The notes: generated by a model not told the origin, from the sequence alone. 64,000 nt of DNA from Halobacteriales archaeon YIM A00013 (GCA_025041195.1 JAKCFM010000001.1:2170001-2234000), one strand, 5' to 3'. Shown: positions 35,654 through 44,745, counted from the stretch's first letter. Made by a program: numbers and translations.

Positions 35654-36760
35654 ATGGATAGTAAGCCGTCACTGTCACGAATTGGGACCGCGACGATCAT
35701 CCTACTGATTCTCATTGGAATGGTGATTCCGCTGGGTGCTGGGGCGGGCGAAAAAGAACCCAATGAACCAAATGACGCGCAAGGGGCCGCCACGCAGATT
35801 ACGGGGGAGTCTATTGAAGGGGAGATTTCTGTATCCGGTGGAACCGACTGGTTTGCAAAAGAGTATTCCAAAGGAGATAGCATTTCGGTAGTTGTCACTA
35901 AAAAAATCACTGATAGAGGGCTAAAGATGTCTCTTCATGCACCAAACGGAACAGAATTGGATAACACAACTGCTCGACATGGCGTTGATATCACTGAACT
36001 CTCCGCAAAGGCCCGGCAACAAGGAAAGTATGGTATCAAAATCCAAGGGATTGTGCCAGAAATTAATAGTACTTCATATACGATTCACACTTCGTACAAC
36101 GGAAAGGTAATTCCCACAAATACTAAATTTGAATCCGGTACCACAACGGAGATTGAACCAAACGATGTGGATGGTGAAGCACAATACATTAATAAATCAC
36201 ATATTAGAGGATACGTGAATGGTACAGATGTCCATGATAAATATGCCATCCAAGTTAGGAAAGGAGAAAAAATTTCGTTCCTACTAGAGAAGGATGTTTC
36301 TAGTCGGAGGGCATATATATTCACCCTATCGACGAGAGATGAAAACGGCGAGGTGCAAAGAGCCAAAGAGAAAGAAATAGTAAAAGGTGATGAAAGAGGC
36401 CAGATAGTTATACAAGCGAAACGAAATGGGACTCATATATTCACCTTATACGGTACCTATCGGAGTAGAGATGAAAAAGACCCATCGTACTATTCAATCA
36501 CAGTGAAGAGTTTAGGAATTGAACCACTTCCTTCAGAACAAGCGACGACACCCACACAGGCTACCGCAACCGCCGAACCAACGGAACAAGCCACTGAAAC
36601 CCCGCCCAAGCAAGGAGGAATTGATATCCAGTCAGGGGCAGACTCAGAATCCCCAAACAGTGAGTCTTCAACCACAGAGCTATTTGGACCAGGCTTTACG
36701 GGATCTGGGGCAATCGTTGCACTCCTACTCACCGGATTGTTCGGCTGGCGTCGATCCTGA
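35654..36760 (+). CDS. Secreted PPC-domain protein with PGF-CTERM sorting signal (copy 1)
   Basis: A 368-residue surface protein. A Sec signal peptide (hydrophobic to about residue 31) is followed by E-P-N-E-P-N-D-A. Two repeats of about 125 residues have the layout of bacterial pre-peptidase C-terminal (PPC) domains: E-P-N-D-x-x-G-A, then D-W-F-A-K-E-Y and beta strands (first), and E-P-N-D-V-D-G-E-A with D-K-Y-A-I-Q-V (second). A Thr/Pro/Glu linker leads to L-F-G-P-G-F-T-G, a hydrophobic helix and W-R-R-S, which is the PGF-CTERM signal cut by archaeosortase ArtA. Many N-x-T/S sites (for example N-G-T, N-K-S) suggest N-glycosylation. It is the first of three tandem paralogues; function unknown, perhaps surface binding. 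Confidence 0.85.
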   Translation: MDSKPSLSRIGTATIILLILIGMVIPLGAGAGEKEPNEPNDAQGAATQITGESIEGEISVSGGTDWFAKEYSKGDSISVVVTKKITDRGLKMSLHAPNGTELDNTTARHGVDITELSAKARQQGKYGIKIQGIVPEINSTSYTIHTSYNGKVIPTNTKFESGTTTEIEPNDVDGEAQYINKSHIRGYVNGTDVHDKYAIQVRKGEKISFLLEKDVSSRRAYIFTLSTRDENGEVQRAKEKEIVKGDERGQIVIQAKRNGTHIFTLYGTYRSRDEKDPSYYSITVKSLGIEPLPSEQATTPTQATATAEPTEQATETPPKQGGIDIQSGADSESPNSESSTTELFGPGFTGSGAIVALLLTGLFGWRRS

Positions 36761-36821
36761 CGGTTCTTCAGAATTAATTCAGAATCCTCATATAATAGCA
36801 GACGGACGCAATACGTAGTAA

Positions 36822-37844
36822 ATGAATAGTAAGATATCACAAACACAGGTTGTCGTTATCACAGTAGTGACAATTATTCTCGCTGGTCTCGTTGTTTCAC
36901 CGGTTGCAGGTGCAAGTGAAGAAGAGAGCGAACCAAATGACGCTCCAGGTGCAACAACCCTGATCTCAGGCAGTTCCATCGACGGAAAAATCAGTTCAGA
37001 GGGCGATGAGGACTGGGTTGGGAAAAAATATGATTCGGGAGAGAAAGTCACCTTTACCGTAGCAAAACCGCTCTGGAACCACGGATTGAAGGTGTCACTG
37101 CACGGGCCGAATGGATCACAGTTGGACAACACCACTGTCAGAAAGGGCGTCGATGTTGCAACAGTCTCAGTGACCGCACAGGACGCTGGATTCCACGCTG
37201 TAAGAATTCAGGGAATCGGACCAGATCGTCAGGGGGCGAACTACACCGTCCACACCGACCCCGATAAGCAACAGGACCCAACCAAAGTACACCTACCGCC
37301 CGGGATGGTCCAAGATACCGAGCCAAACAACGGCTCACTCGAAGCACAAAAGGTCGATAAAAAATCCGTAAGTGGTGTCCTCAATGATGCCTTTGATCTG
37401 GATGTATATGCCATCCAGGTAACTGAAGGTGAAAAGGTATCAATATTGATTGAAAATATGAATAATAAGAATCGAATAAAGTATAATATATATTCGCCTG
37501 CAGATTTAGAGGGCGACCGCAATGAGTTAGCTGATGAGAGCATCTATGATGACCCACGGTCTCAGTTCGTCGTTACTCCTGAAAGGAGTGGTACTATACT
37601 TGTCAAATTGGATGGGTCACTTTATGATGATTCTTTGATGAAGTACAAAATTGATGTTTCGTATCCGGGTCGAACATCCACACCGTCTGATGACAAACAG
37701 TCAAATGATCAATCGAGTGAATCCAGCGAATCAGGAGGTTCCGAGGATTCAGAGATGACGAAGCTGTTCGGACCGGGCTTTACTGGACCTGCTGCGATTC
37801 TCGCGCTCCTCCTCACAGGGCTGTTTGGCAGGCGTCGTACCTGA
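36822..37844 (+). CDS. Secreted PPC-domain protein with PGF-CTERM sorting signal (copy 2)
   Basis: A 340-residue paralogue with the same architecture: signal peptide to about residue 30, then E-P-N-D-A-P-G-A-T-T and a first PPC-like repeat with E-D-W-V-G-K-K-Y and the shared L-D-N-T-T-V-R-K-G-V-D. A second repeat follows with E-P-N-N-G-S-L-E-A and L-D-V-Y-A-I-Q-V-T. A short Ser/Asp/Gln linker leads to L-F-G-P-G-F-T-G-P, a hydrophobic helix and G-R-R-R-T. It is the most divergent of the three in the middle, while its signal and C-terminal anchor match copy 3 closely. It starts 61 bases after copy 1. Confidence 0.85.
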   Translation: MNSKISQTQVVVITVVTIILAGLVVSPVAGASEEESEPNDAPGATTLISGSSIDGKISSEGDEDWVGKKYDSGEKVTFTVAKPLWNHGLKVSLHGPNGSQLDNTTVRKGVDVATVSVTAQDAGFHAVRIQGIGPDRQGANYTVHTDPDKQQDPTKVHLPPGMVQDTEPNNGSLEAQKVDKKSVSGVLNDAFDLDVYAIQVTEGEKVSILIENMNNKNRIKYNIYSPADLEGDRNELADESIYDDPRSQFVVTPERSGTILVKLDGSLYDDSLMKYKIDVSYPGRTSTPSDDKQSNDQSSESSESGGSEDSEMTKLFGPGFTGPAAILALLLTGLFGRRRT

Positions 37845-38092
37845 ATCCCTTGTCTTTGTATCGCAACAGTGCTGGCATTCGCTGAGATACCGAGCTGGTA
37901 AATCGAAATCAAGATTGATGGCGGGCATTTAGCGTCACATATCAGCCGATCGGGGACCGGTCGAAAAAGCCATCCTGTTCAATTGTAATTGAGGCGTAGC
38001 ACCTGATCGACTGCCAAGCTGATCGCATCATCTGGCCGGCTGTTAGAATGCAGAATATTCTTCTAATAGAACAGAGTCATAGCAATTAGCTA
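37845..38092. promoter_or_regulatory. Spacer between copies 2 and 3 with promoter element copy B
   Basis: About 250 bases without a gene. Positions 38048-38082 repeat the 35-base element found before copy 1 (34 of 35 identical), again ending 10 bases before the ATG. The remaining sequence shows nothing I can name. Confidence 0.6.
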
Positions 38093-39211
38093 ATGGATAG
38101 TAAGAAGTCACTGTCACGTATTGGAACTGCGACGATCGTCCTGCTGGTACTCATTGGAATGGCAGTTCCACTGGGTGCAGGAGCTGGCGAAAAAGAACCA
38201 AACGAACCGAATGACGCGCAGGGAGCCGCCACACCGATAACTGGTGATTCCATAGACGGTGAGATTTCAGTATCCGGTGGAACTGACTGGTTCGCAAAAG
38301 AATACACCAAGGGTGATGAAATATCAATTGTTATAACGAAAAAGCTCAAGCATTATGGCTTGAAGTTGTCTCTTCACGCGCCTAATGGCACAGAATTGGA
38401 TAATACTACGGCCCGACAGGGAGTAGATATTGCACAACTTACAGCCAAAGCATCAGAACCAGGAGAATATGCTGTTAAAATTCAAGGGATAGATGATGAA
38501 AAGATGGGGATGGGGTACGTCGTGCATACTTCCTACCATGGGAAAATCGAAGTAACAGACACAGAATTCAGTGACGGAACAGCTCACGAGACAGAGCCAA
38601 ACGATGAGGTGTCGAATGCAACATACGTTAATAAAAGCCATATAAGCGGAGAAATGAGCGATATAGAAGATGATAAAAGGGATGGATTTGCTTTCCAAGT
38701 AAGAAAGGGAGAGAAAATCTCAATCTTGGTGGAGATGGACAATCCCGAACACAGGATCTATCTCTTCCAATTGACCACGATAGATCGCTACGGTGACCGA
38801 TCCAGAGCAATTGAAGAAGAGATAGACTATGGAGATGAAAGGGGTCAAGTCGTAGCCCAGGCCAAAAGAAATGGAACCTTCATAGTTACATTACTTGGTA
38901 ATCAGAAGCCAGATATAGAAGACCTTCCACACACATATTCTGTCAAAATTAAAAGCTACGGGGTACATCCACTTCCATCAGAAGATAGCACATCGACTCC
39001 AACGCAAACCGCTACATCTGAAACCGAGTCTAAATCACCAGAAATGACCTCCCAGCAAACCGAGTCAAAGAACACATCTACCACGGAGGATTCACAGAAT
39101 GACACCAGCACCGATTCCGACGCCACGGAACTGTTCGGACCGGGCTTTACAGGACCTACTGCGATTCTCGCGCTCCTCCTCACAGGGCTGTTCGGCTGGC
39201 GTCGATCCTAA
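38093..39211 (+). CDS. Secreted PPC-domain protein with PGF-CTERM sorting signal (copy 3)
   Basis: A 372-residue paralogue. The first ~75 residues are nearly identical to copy 1 (for example S-R-I-G-T-A-T-I, then G-A-G-A-G-E-K-E-P-N-E-P-N-D-A-Q-G-A-A-T). Two PPC-like repeats follow, with D-W-F-A-K-E-Y and E-P-N-D-E-V-S-N-A as landmarks. The Ser/Thr/Glu linker before L-F-G-P-G-F-T-G-P is the longest of the three, and W-R-R-S ends the protein. Together the trio lies between sufS and sufU on the same strand. It is exported by Sec and probably anchored after ArtA cleavage. Confidence 0.85.
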   Translation: MDSKKSLSRIGTATIVLLVLIGMAVPLGAGAGEKEPNEPNDAQGAATPITGDSIDGEISVSGGTDWFAKEYTKGDEISIVITKKLKHYGLKLSLHAPNGTELDNTTARQGVDIAQLTAKASEPGEYAVKIQGIDDEKMGMGYVVHTSYHGKIEVTDTEFSDGTAHETEPNDEVSNATYVNKSHISGEMSDIEDDKRDGFAFQVRKGEKISILVEMDNPEHRIYLFQLTTIDRYGDRSRAIEEEIDYGDERGQVVAQAKRNGTFIVTLLGNQKPDIEDLPHTYSVKIKSYGVHPLPSEDSTSTPTQTATSETESKSPEMTSQQTESKNTSTTEDSQNDTSTDSDATELFGPGFTGPTAILALLLTGLFGWRRS

Positions 39212-39276
39212 AAAAACCGGTTGCGCTTCAACAGCACGATACGTTTTTCCGGCGGTAGCGACTATCCAGGATAACG

Positions 39277-39693
39277 ATGGGACTGGGCTCAGATATGTAT
39301 CGCCAGCAGATCCTCGATCACTACAAAAATCCCCGCAACTACGGTGAACTCGAGGACCCAACGTTCTCACACACCGGCGAAAACCCGACGTGTGGCGACA
39401 CGATCCAGATGGACGTTGTGCTGGCCGACGACGAGGAAACGATCGAACGGGTGGCGTTCTCCGGCGATGGCTGTGCGATCAGCCAGGCAAGCGCATCGTT
39501 GCTCACCGAGATGCTCACGGGGATGACGCTCGAAGAACTCAACGAACTCGACCGCGACGACGTGATTGAGTTGCTCGGCGTCGATATCAGCCCGATGCGA
39601 GTCAAATGTGCGGTCCTCGCCGAGAAGGTCGCACAGGACGGTGCGAAGATCCACACCGGCGAAATCGAAATCGATTCGACGAAAACCGAGTAA
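39277..39693 (+). CDS. sufU: Fe-S cluster assembly scaffold / sulfur acceptor SufU (NifU/IscU family)
   Basis: A 138-residue IscU-type protein. The three conserved cysteines are visible: Cys in N-P-T-C-G-D, Cys in G-D-G-C-A-I-S-Q-A-S and Cys in M-R-V-K-C-A-V-L-A. The N-terminus Y-R-Q-Q-I-L-D-H-Y-K-N-P-R-N-Y-G is the family signature. The Asp after the first Cys and the insert between the second and third Cys are of the SufU type that accepts persulfide from SufS. Its partner sufS lies upstream, beyond the three surface genes. Confidence 0.95.
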   Translation: MGLGSDMYRQQILDHYKNPRNYGELEDPTFSHTGENPTCGDTIQMDVVLADDEETIERVAFSGDGCAISQASASLLTEMLTGMTLEELNELDRDDVIELLGVDISPMRVKCAVLAEKVAQDGAKIHTGEIEIDSTKTE

Positions 39694-39770
39694 CGACACC
39701 ATTACCGGTTATTTTTGCCACAACGGACGAGTGCGACTATCTCGACTACATACTGACCAGAGAGAGTGTC

Positions 39771-40511
39771 ATGTCCGATCCGAACACGGAACTACTGCAG
39801 GTGGACCTCGACGTGTGGCACCCGGACTGCTGGACGACGGAGCTGAGCGAAGAAACCGGTGCAGGAGTGCTGGGCCACGGAAGCGTGGTAACCGGTGGAG
39901 ACGCAAGCGAGCGATGCACGATCTACGGCCAGTCAGCCCAACAGGTCGAGACCGCGTGGTCAGTCGCCAAACAGTCCGCACGCATCGAACACATTCACCC
40001 ACTCCACGCACAACCACGCCAGCGCGCGGGAGACACCGCAGCCATCGGCCGATTCGTCCAGGACGTTGTTATCGAATACGACACAACAGAAGGGATCGGA
40101 CCAGGGTTTGCAGCGCGTGGCTTTCTGCTGGATCGTAGTTCCAGAATGACCGACGGACGTGAGCGGTGGCCGCTGCTCATAGCGACCGATCGGTCGACGA
40201 TCGATCACAAGCTCGAATCATTGCGAGAAGAATACGATGCGGCGATTGATCTCCGAGGGCTCGAAACTGCAGAACGCAACGCAATAGACAGGTGTTCACC
40301 GTCCATCGATCAACTCACGCCGCGCCAGCGCGAAGCGTTTGAACTCGCACGAAGTCGTGGCTACTACGAATGGCCCCGTAGCGTGAGTGCAACGGATCTT
40401 GCCGCCGAACTCTCGGTCTCGAAAAGCACATTCCTCGAACACCTGCGCGGTGCTGAACGACAACTGCTCTGTGGTGAACAGCACGATACTCGATCCCACC
40501 CGAACATGTGA
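39771..40511 (+). CDS. Bacterioopsin-activator-like HTH regulator (HTH_10 type)
   Basis: A 246-residue regulator. The N-terminal ~190 residues form a sensor region without recognised domain; early Cys residues (H-P-D-C-W, E-R-C-T) could bind metal or ligand. The C-terminal HTH_10 domain (about 190-240) has L-T-P-R-Q-R-E-A-F-E-L-A-R-S-R-G-Y-Y-E-W-P-R, then A-T-D-L-A-A-E-L-S-V-S-K-S-T-F-L-E-H-L-R, the pattern of Bat and its many haloarchaeal relatives. It lies downstream of sufU and before a methyltransferase gene. The regulated genes are unknown. Confidence 0.85.
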   Translation: MSDPNTELLQVDLDVWHPDCWTTELSEETGAGVLGHGSVVTGGDASERCTIYGQSAQQVETAWSVAKQSARIEHIHPLHAQPRQRAGDTAAIGRFVQDVVIEYDTTEGIGPGFAARGFLLDRSSRMTDGRERWPLLIATDRSTIDHKLESLREEYDAAIDLRGLETAERNAIDRCSPSIDQLTPRQREAFELARSRGYYEWPRSVSATDLAAELSVSKSTFLEHLRGAERQLLCGEQHDTRSHPNM

Positions 40512-40585
40512 GGCCAACTATCTTCTGCAGTGGGGGGTTCGGTTCACATGCCCCCGTCACTCCCCGAGTCCCTCCCCATTCACCT

Positions 40586-41287
40586 ATGTCGGGACCTAGT
40601 CGTGCGCAATGGACAGAACTGTACAGTGAAACGGTCGATAGCGACGCCTGTTTGATGCCGACCGATCCCCTTCCGTTCGTTGATGAAATCGAAACCAAAC
40701 TCTCCGAAGAGTCCTGTGAGCGTGTGTTAGAAGCAGCCGCAGGCGAAGGGAGAAACACACAACGGCTCGCGTCGGTCGTGTCTGAATATCACGCCTGTGA
40801 TATCAGTGCTGACGCATTACAGACCTGTAAACGGCGGGCTGGCCACCAGGCAACGATTCGGGAGGCCGACATTCGATCGTTACCGTATACGTCGCCTTTT
40901 GATGCCACGTTACTGCTCGATGCACTCACACATTTTCGCGACGTCGAACTCGCCCTTCGTGAACTGCAGCGGGTGACCGCGACGGACGGCTACGTGATTT
41001 TTAACATGCCAATCGATGGCGACGACGCAGCAACCAGCGGCGAACTGATCGCCGATTACGGTCCGGTGTGTGAATACGAATATCGCAACGACAGCTATTC
41101 GACGACATATATGTTCATCAGCAACTACGGACAGTTCTGTGAACTGCTGTCGTCACTGCAGCTCTCCATTGACTGTGTGAGCTCCTGGGAGTGGCGAGAT
41201 CCACCACATCCAGAATACCGAAACAACACACACGACCACAAGAATCTCTTATTATATGCCAGAGTGACAGATGCACGGGGGAACTGA
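40586..41287 (+). CDS. Class I SAM-dependent methyltransferase
   Basis: A 233-residue protein of the UbiE/small-molecule methyltransferase type. Motif I is V-L-E-A-A-A-G-E-G-R-N (residues 46-56), slightly unusual with Ala-Ala for Gly. The acidic residue after strand 2 is in C-D-I-S, followed by R-E-A-D-I-R-S-L-P-Y and L-L-L-D-A-L-T-H-F (motif IV). The C-terminal half has beta strands with many Tyr. Its last 17 bases overlap the azlC start, so expression is linked. The substrate is unknown. Confidence 0.85.
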   Translation: MSGPSRAQWTELYSETVDSDACLMPTDPLPFVDEIETKLSEESCERVLEAAAGEGRNTQRLASVVSEYHACDISADALQTCKRRAGHQATIREADIRSLPYTSPFDATLLLDALTHFRDVELALRELQRVTATDGYVIFNMPIDGDDAATSGELIADYGPVCEYEYRNDSYSTTYMFISNYGQFCELLSSLQLSIDCVSSWEWRDPPHPEYRNNTHDHKNLLLYARVTDARGN

Positions 41288-41993
41288 AGAGATCGCTCGC
41301 AGTCAGTTCACAGCCGATGGGTTTGTTCGTGGGCTCCGAGAGAGCATCCCCATCGCCGTTGCGGTGTTCACCTACGGCGTCGTGTTTGGCGTTCTTGCAC
41401 GCCAGACGCCGCTCGGAACCATCGAAACACTACTCATGAGCGTGACCGTTTTTGCGGCTTCGGCGCAGTTTGTCGTGCTCGATCTGTGGCGCACACCGCT
41501 AGCTGTTATCCCGATCGTCATCACCACGGTCGCCGTGAATCTTCGCCATCTGTTGCTGTCAGCGGCACTTGAGCCCTGGTTCTCCCGGCTGAAGCGCGGA
41601 CGAATCTACGGAACGCTGTTTTTCCTGAACGACGAATCGTGGGGCTTGACGATGCGTGCCCATTCGGACGGTGAAACGGATGGGGCCTATCTTCTCGGGA
41701 GTGGCTGTCTCGTTTTCGTTGCCTGGGTGAGCGCAACTGGCGTTGGCCTCACTGCTGGTGGGCTCATCAGCGATCCCACCCGATTCGGCCTCGATATGGC
41801 GTTTGCGGCCGTCTACATTGCGTTGCTAGTTGGCGTCTGGGACGGCCGGTCGGACGCCGTTCCGGTTGCCGTAGGGGGTGGCGTTGCACTCGTGGCGTCG
41901 ATGGTTCTTGCGGGGAGCTGGCATATCATCATCGGTGGACTCGCCGGAAGTCTTGCCGGCGTCGTCCGTGACGAACTGGGTGGACACCAATGA
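41271..41993 (+). CDS. azlC: AzlC family branched-chain amino acid exporter, large subunit
   Basis: A 240-residue membrane protein with about seven spans. The AzlC signature appears as F-T-Y-G-V-V-F-G-V-L-A-R-Q in the first helix region, A-A-S-A-Q-F-V in the next and V-N-L-R-H-L-L-L-S-A-A-L later. With AzlD it forms a pump for branched-chain or related amino acids. It overlaps both neighbours, 17 bases with the methyltransferase gene upstream and four with azlD downstream. Confidence 0.92.
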   Translation: MHGGTEEIARSQFTADGFVRGLRESIPIAVAVFTYGVVFGVLARQTPLGTIETLLMSVTVFAASAQFVVLDLWRTPLAVIPIVITTVAVNLRHLLLSAALEPWFSRLKRGRIYGTLFFLNDESWGLTMRAHSDGETDGAYLLGSGCLVFVAWVSATGVGLTAGGLISDPTRFGLDMAFAAVYIALLVGVWDGRSDAVPVAVGGGVALVASMVLAGSWHIIIGGLAGSLAGVVRDELGGHQ

Positions 41994-42292
41994 ACGCTAT
42001 CGGCGTGCTCGCAATCGCAGGCATGGCTGTTGGGACGTATCTCACACGGATTGGTGGCTACTGGCTCGTCAGTCGATTCGAGTTGACATCCAGGGCCAGG
42101 GCCTGGCTCGAATACGTTCCAGCAGCAGTGCTTGCGTCGCTTGTCGTGCCAGAGCTCACCACTGGCGGGCCAGAAAAACTCGTGGCCGGGATGGGCGTGT
42201 TGTTCGTCTCCTACCGGTGGGGAAATATCCTCTACTCAATGCTTGCCGGCATCGGTCTCGTCCTGGTTTTCAGACAGCTACCGTTCGGGTGA
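41990..42292 (+). CDS. azlD: AzlD family branched-chain amino acid exporter, small subunit
   Basis: A 100-residue protein with about three to four hydrophobic helices. The typical T-Y-L-T-R-I-G-G-Y-W-L early segment and Y-V-P-A-A-V-L-A-S-L-V motif are present. It overlaps azlC by ATGA, as expected for the obligate partner of the AzlC transporter. It ends four bases from the convergent radA gene. Confidence 0.92.
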   Translation: MNAIGVLAIAGMAVGTYLTRIGGYWLVSRFELTSRARAWLEYVPAAVLASLVVPELTTGGPEKLVAGMGVLFVSYRWGNILYSMLAGIGLVLVFRQLPFG

Positions 42293-42296
42293 GCAC

Positions 42297-43325
42297 CTAC
42301 TCGGGTTTCAGTCCAGCACCTTCGACGCGCATTACGGCTTCGCCATCAGGCAGATTCGGTGCGTCAACGAGTTTGACGATCCGCTTGTTCGCTTTCGATT
42401 TTCGCAGGTACATACGGAAGGTGGATTTGTGCCCAAGGATGTTGCCACCGATCGGCTTCGTGGGGTCGCCGAAGAAGGCGTCCGGATTCGACTGCACCTG
42501 ATTGGTGACGAGAACGGCCGCATTGTAGAGATTGCCCAGTCGATCGAGATCGTGGAGGTGTTTGTTGAGCTTTTGCTGGCGGTTGGCGAGCTCACCACGG
42601 CCAACGTACTCCGCACGGAAATGTGCCGTCAGCGAGTCGATACAGACCAGCCGTACTGGATATTCACTGTTTTCGTGTTCGCTGGCGATCTCCTGGGCCT
42701 TCTCGGCGAGCAAAATCTGGTGGTTCGAATTGAACGCCTTGGCCACGTGGATGTAATCCAGAAACGTGTCGATGAGTTCCTCAAGTGCGGCCTCGTCGGT
42801 TGCATCCCCCTCGATTTCGCGGTCTTCCATTGCGGCCTCGATCAGTGAATCGTCGAGTCCACGGACCATCTCGTCGATCCGTTCGGGCCGGAAGGTGTCT
42901 TCCGAATCCACGAAGATCGCGCTTCCGCCGAGTCCGCCAACCGATTTTGGCAGCTGGACGTTCACCGCGAGCTGGTGGGTGATCTGGGATTTGCCCGCAC
43001 CGAACTCGCCGTACACCTCCGTGATCGACTGGGTCTCGACGCCGCCGCCGAGCATCTCGTCAATTTCGTCGATCTGGAACTGGAGTTTGCCGATGCGCTC
43101 GCGTCGCTGGAGGACCGACGTCCCAGTCTCAAAGCCGCCGATGTCGGCCTGCTCACGCGCGGCCTGGATAATATCGTGGGCCGTCGACTCGCCCACGTCT
43201 GCGGTGTTCGAAAGCTCGGCGGGGCTCGCGACCGCAATTCCCTGAAACGAATCGTAGCCGTTGTCCGTCAACTTCTCGGCCGTGGCCGGTCCCACGCCCG
43301 GGAGGTTCTCTAGATCAGTCGCCAT
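42297..43325 (-). CDS. radA: DNA repair and recombination protein RadA
   Basis: The archaeal Rad51/RecA recombinase, 342 residues. The N-terminal HhH domain ([15 protein letters not shown]) is followed by a linker and the RecA core with Walker [10 protein letters not shown] and Walker B L-V-C-I-D-S-L. The FxxA-like polymerisation motif and the L1/L2 DNA-binding loops (T-N-Q-V ... P-I-G-G-N-I-L) fit. The N-terminus [10 protein letters not shown] at 43325 is the usual start; the frame is open a little further. It converges with azlD. Confidence 0.97.
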   Translation of the reverse strand: MATDLENLPGVGPATAEKLTDNGYDSFQGIAVASPAELSNTADVGESTAHDIIQAAREQADIGGFETGTSVLQRRERIGKLQFQIDEIDEMLGGGVETQSITEVYGEFGAGKSQITHQLAVNVQLPKSVGGLGGSAIFVDSEDTFRPERIDEMVRGLDDSLIEAAMEDREIEGDATDEAALEELIDTFLDYIHVAKAFNSNHQILLAEKAQEIASEHENSEYPVRLVCIDSLTAHFRAEYVGRGELANRQQKLNKHLHDLDRLGNLYNAAVLVTNQVQSNPDAFFGDPTKPIGGNILGHKSTFRMYLRKSKANKRIVKLVDAPNLPDGEAVMRVEGAGLKPE

Positions 43326-43498
43326 GCACTCGGCTTGTCCCTCACCACTCATAAACGCTCGTTAACACCAGAGTGAAAGTGAAACAGTGGGGATGGCGAG
43401 GGTATAATATATCGATTTGATGCTGTTCGTCTCGGTCATCCCGATCCAACAGTCCCCGTTGAGAACAGATAGGGTCGTGCGATGACTGGGTGTGTAGT

Positions 43499-44449
43499 AT
43501 GGAAGAAGACTGGCCGATAGTTCTTCCGTATACGCTTGATTCGGAGGAGGCGAACGTGCTACTCGATGCTCTGCACTCTGAGCTCCCAGGGGTATCTATC
43601 GAATACCACGCGACACCGTCAGCAACAAAGGAAGCTCTCACCGACGCACCGATCGTGGTAGCGTTTGGATTCCCCGACGAGTTGCTCTCACATGCTGAAT
43701 CACTCCATTGGGTGCAGGCCCTCAGCGCTGGTGTGAACACGTACAACGTCGACGAATTACAACAACGAGACGTCAAACTCACTACGGTATCGGGTGTCCA
43801 TGCTCAGCCAGCAGCCGAACAGGCGATCGGATACATGCTCGCATTCGAGCGCGGGTTTCCTGTGGCATTTCGTAACCAAAATCGCGGCGTCTGGGAACGC
43901 TACGATGTGGGTGAACTCCATGACTCGACTGTTGGGATCATCGGTCTGGGGTCGATTGGCGAACGGGTAGCCGAGCTCGCCAGTGCGTTCGGTGTTGAGA
44001 CGATCGGATTGAAACGCGATCTCTCCACTGGTGGTGATGTGGTTGATGAGTTGGTCGGACCCGACGGATTGGAATCGCTTCTTGTGCGATCAGATCATGT
44101 CGTGCTTGCATGTCCGCTCACCGATGAAACTCGGAATATGATCGACCAAACCGCTCTCAAGACAATGAATAACAATGGAGTGTTACTCAACGTCGCTCGC
44201 GGTGGATTGGTTGAGCACTCAGCACTGGTCCAGGCACTCCAACGGGATTGGATACGCGGTGCGGCGCTTGATGTCGTAGCAAGTGAACCGCTGGACGGTG
44301 ATTCTCCATTGTGGGACCTCTCGAACGTTATCCTTACTCCCCATATGGCAGGCCTGACGCCGCGCTATATGGAACGCTGTGCAGCAATTGTCGCGGATAA
44401 CTACCGCGCGTTCGTTGCGGGGGATCCGCTGCAGAATCGCGTCGTATAG
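43499..44449 (+). CDS. D-isomer-specific 2-hydroxyacid dehydrogenase (copy 2)
   Basis: A 316-residue paralogue of the enzyme at 11374-12330. The same landmarks are seen: A-L-S-A-G-V-N, G-I-I-G-L-G-S-I-G-E-R for the cofactor, N-V-A-R-G-G with the catalytic Arg, V-A-S-E-P-L with Glu and T-P-H-M-A-G with His. The two align almost gap-free and share long identical stretches around Q-A-L-S-A-G-V and the G-L-K-R-D-L-S-T-G-G block. Start at ATG 43499 (M-E-E-D-W). The different upstream neighbours suggest separate regulation. Confidence 0.9.
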   Translation: MEEDWPIVLPYTLDSEEANVLLDALHSELPGVSIEYHATPSATKEALTDAPIVVAFGFPDELLSHAESLHWVQALSAGVNTYNVDELQQRDVKLTTVSGVHAQPAAEQAIGYMLAFERGFPVAFRNQNRGVWERYDVGELHDSTVGIIGLGSIGERVAELASAFGVETIGLKRDLSTGGDVVDELVGPDGLESLLVRSDHVVLACPLTDETRNMIDQTALKTMNNNGVLLNVARGGLVEHSALVQALQRDWIRGAALDVVASEPLDGDSPLWDLSNVILTPHMAGLTPRYMERCAAIVADNYRAFVAGDPLQNRVV

Positions 44450-44505
44450 CTGACTTTCTCAACCCTGGCGTTAAATTTACAAATTCATCGAGATAACTTA
44501 TTTTG

Positions 44506-44718
44506 ATGGGAATTGATAACCCTCAATCGCTAACAATAATAGGGGCAGTATTGGTGGCGACTTACCTTGGTGGTCTCACTTTGTTCGCACTAATAGAATC
44601 GCCGGCTCGAAGCATGGAGATGTCTACAAACGTGGTATACATCTTGTCAGTGATTTTAGCAAGTTCTGGATTTATACGTGGCTTCCCGAAAATCATGTCT
44701 AATAAGAAACAGTCGTAA
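44506..44718 (+). CDS. Small two-helix hypothetical membrane protein
   Basis: A 70-residue frame with two hydrophobic segments (about 9-30 and 42-58), a charged loop and an N-K-K-Q-S end. It is AT-rich compared with its neighbours and lies next to an integrase remnant. It has no recognised family. It may be a cargo or remnant of the inserted element. Confidence 0.4.
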   Translation: MGIDNPQSLTIIGAVLVATYLGGLTLFALIESPARSMEMSTNVVYILSVILASSGFIRGFPKIMSNKKQS

Positions 44719-44745
44719 ATGCATTATATTTAAATTTGTCATCGC

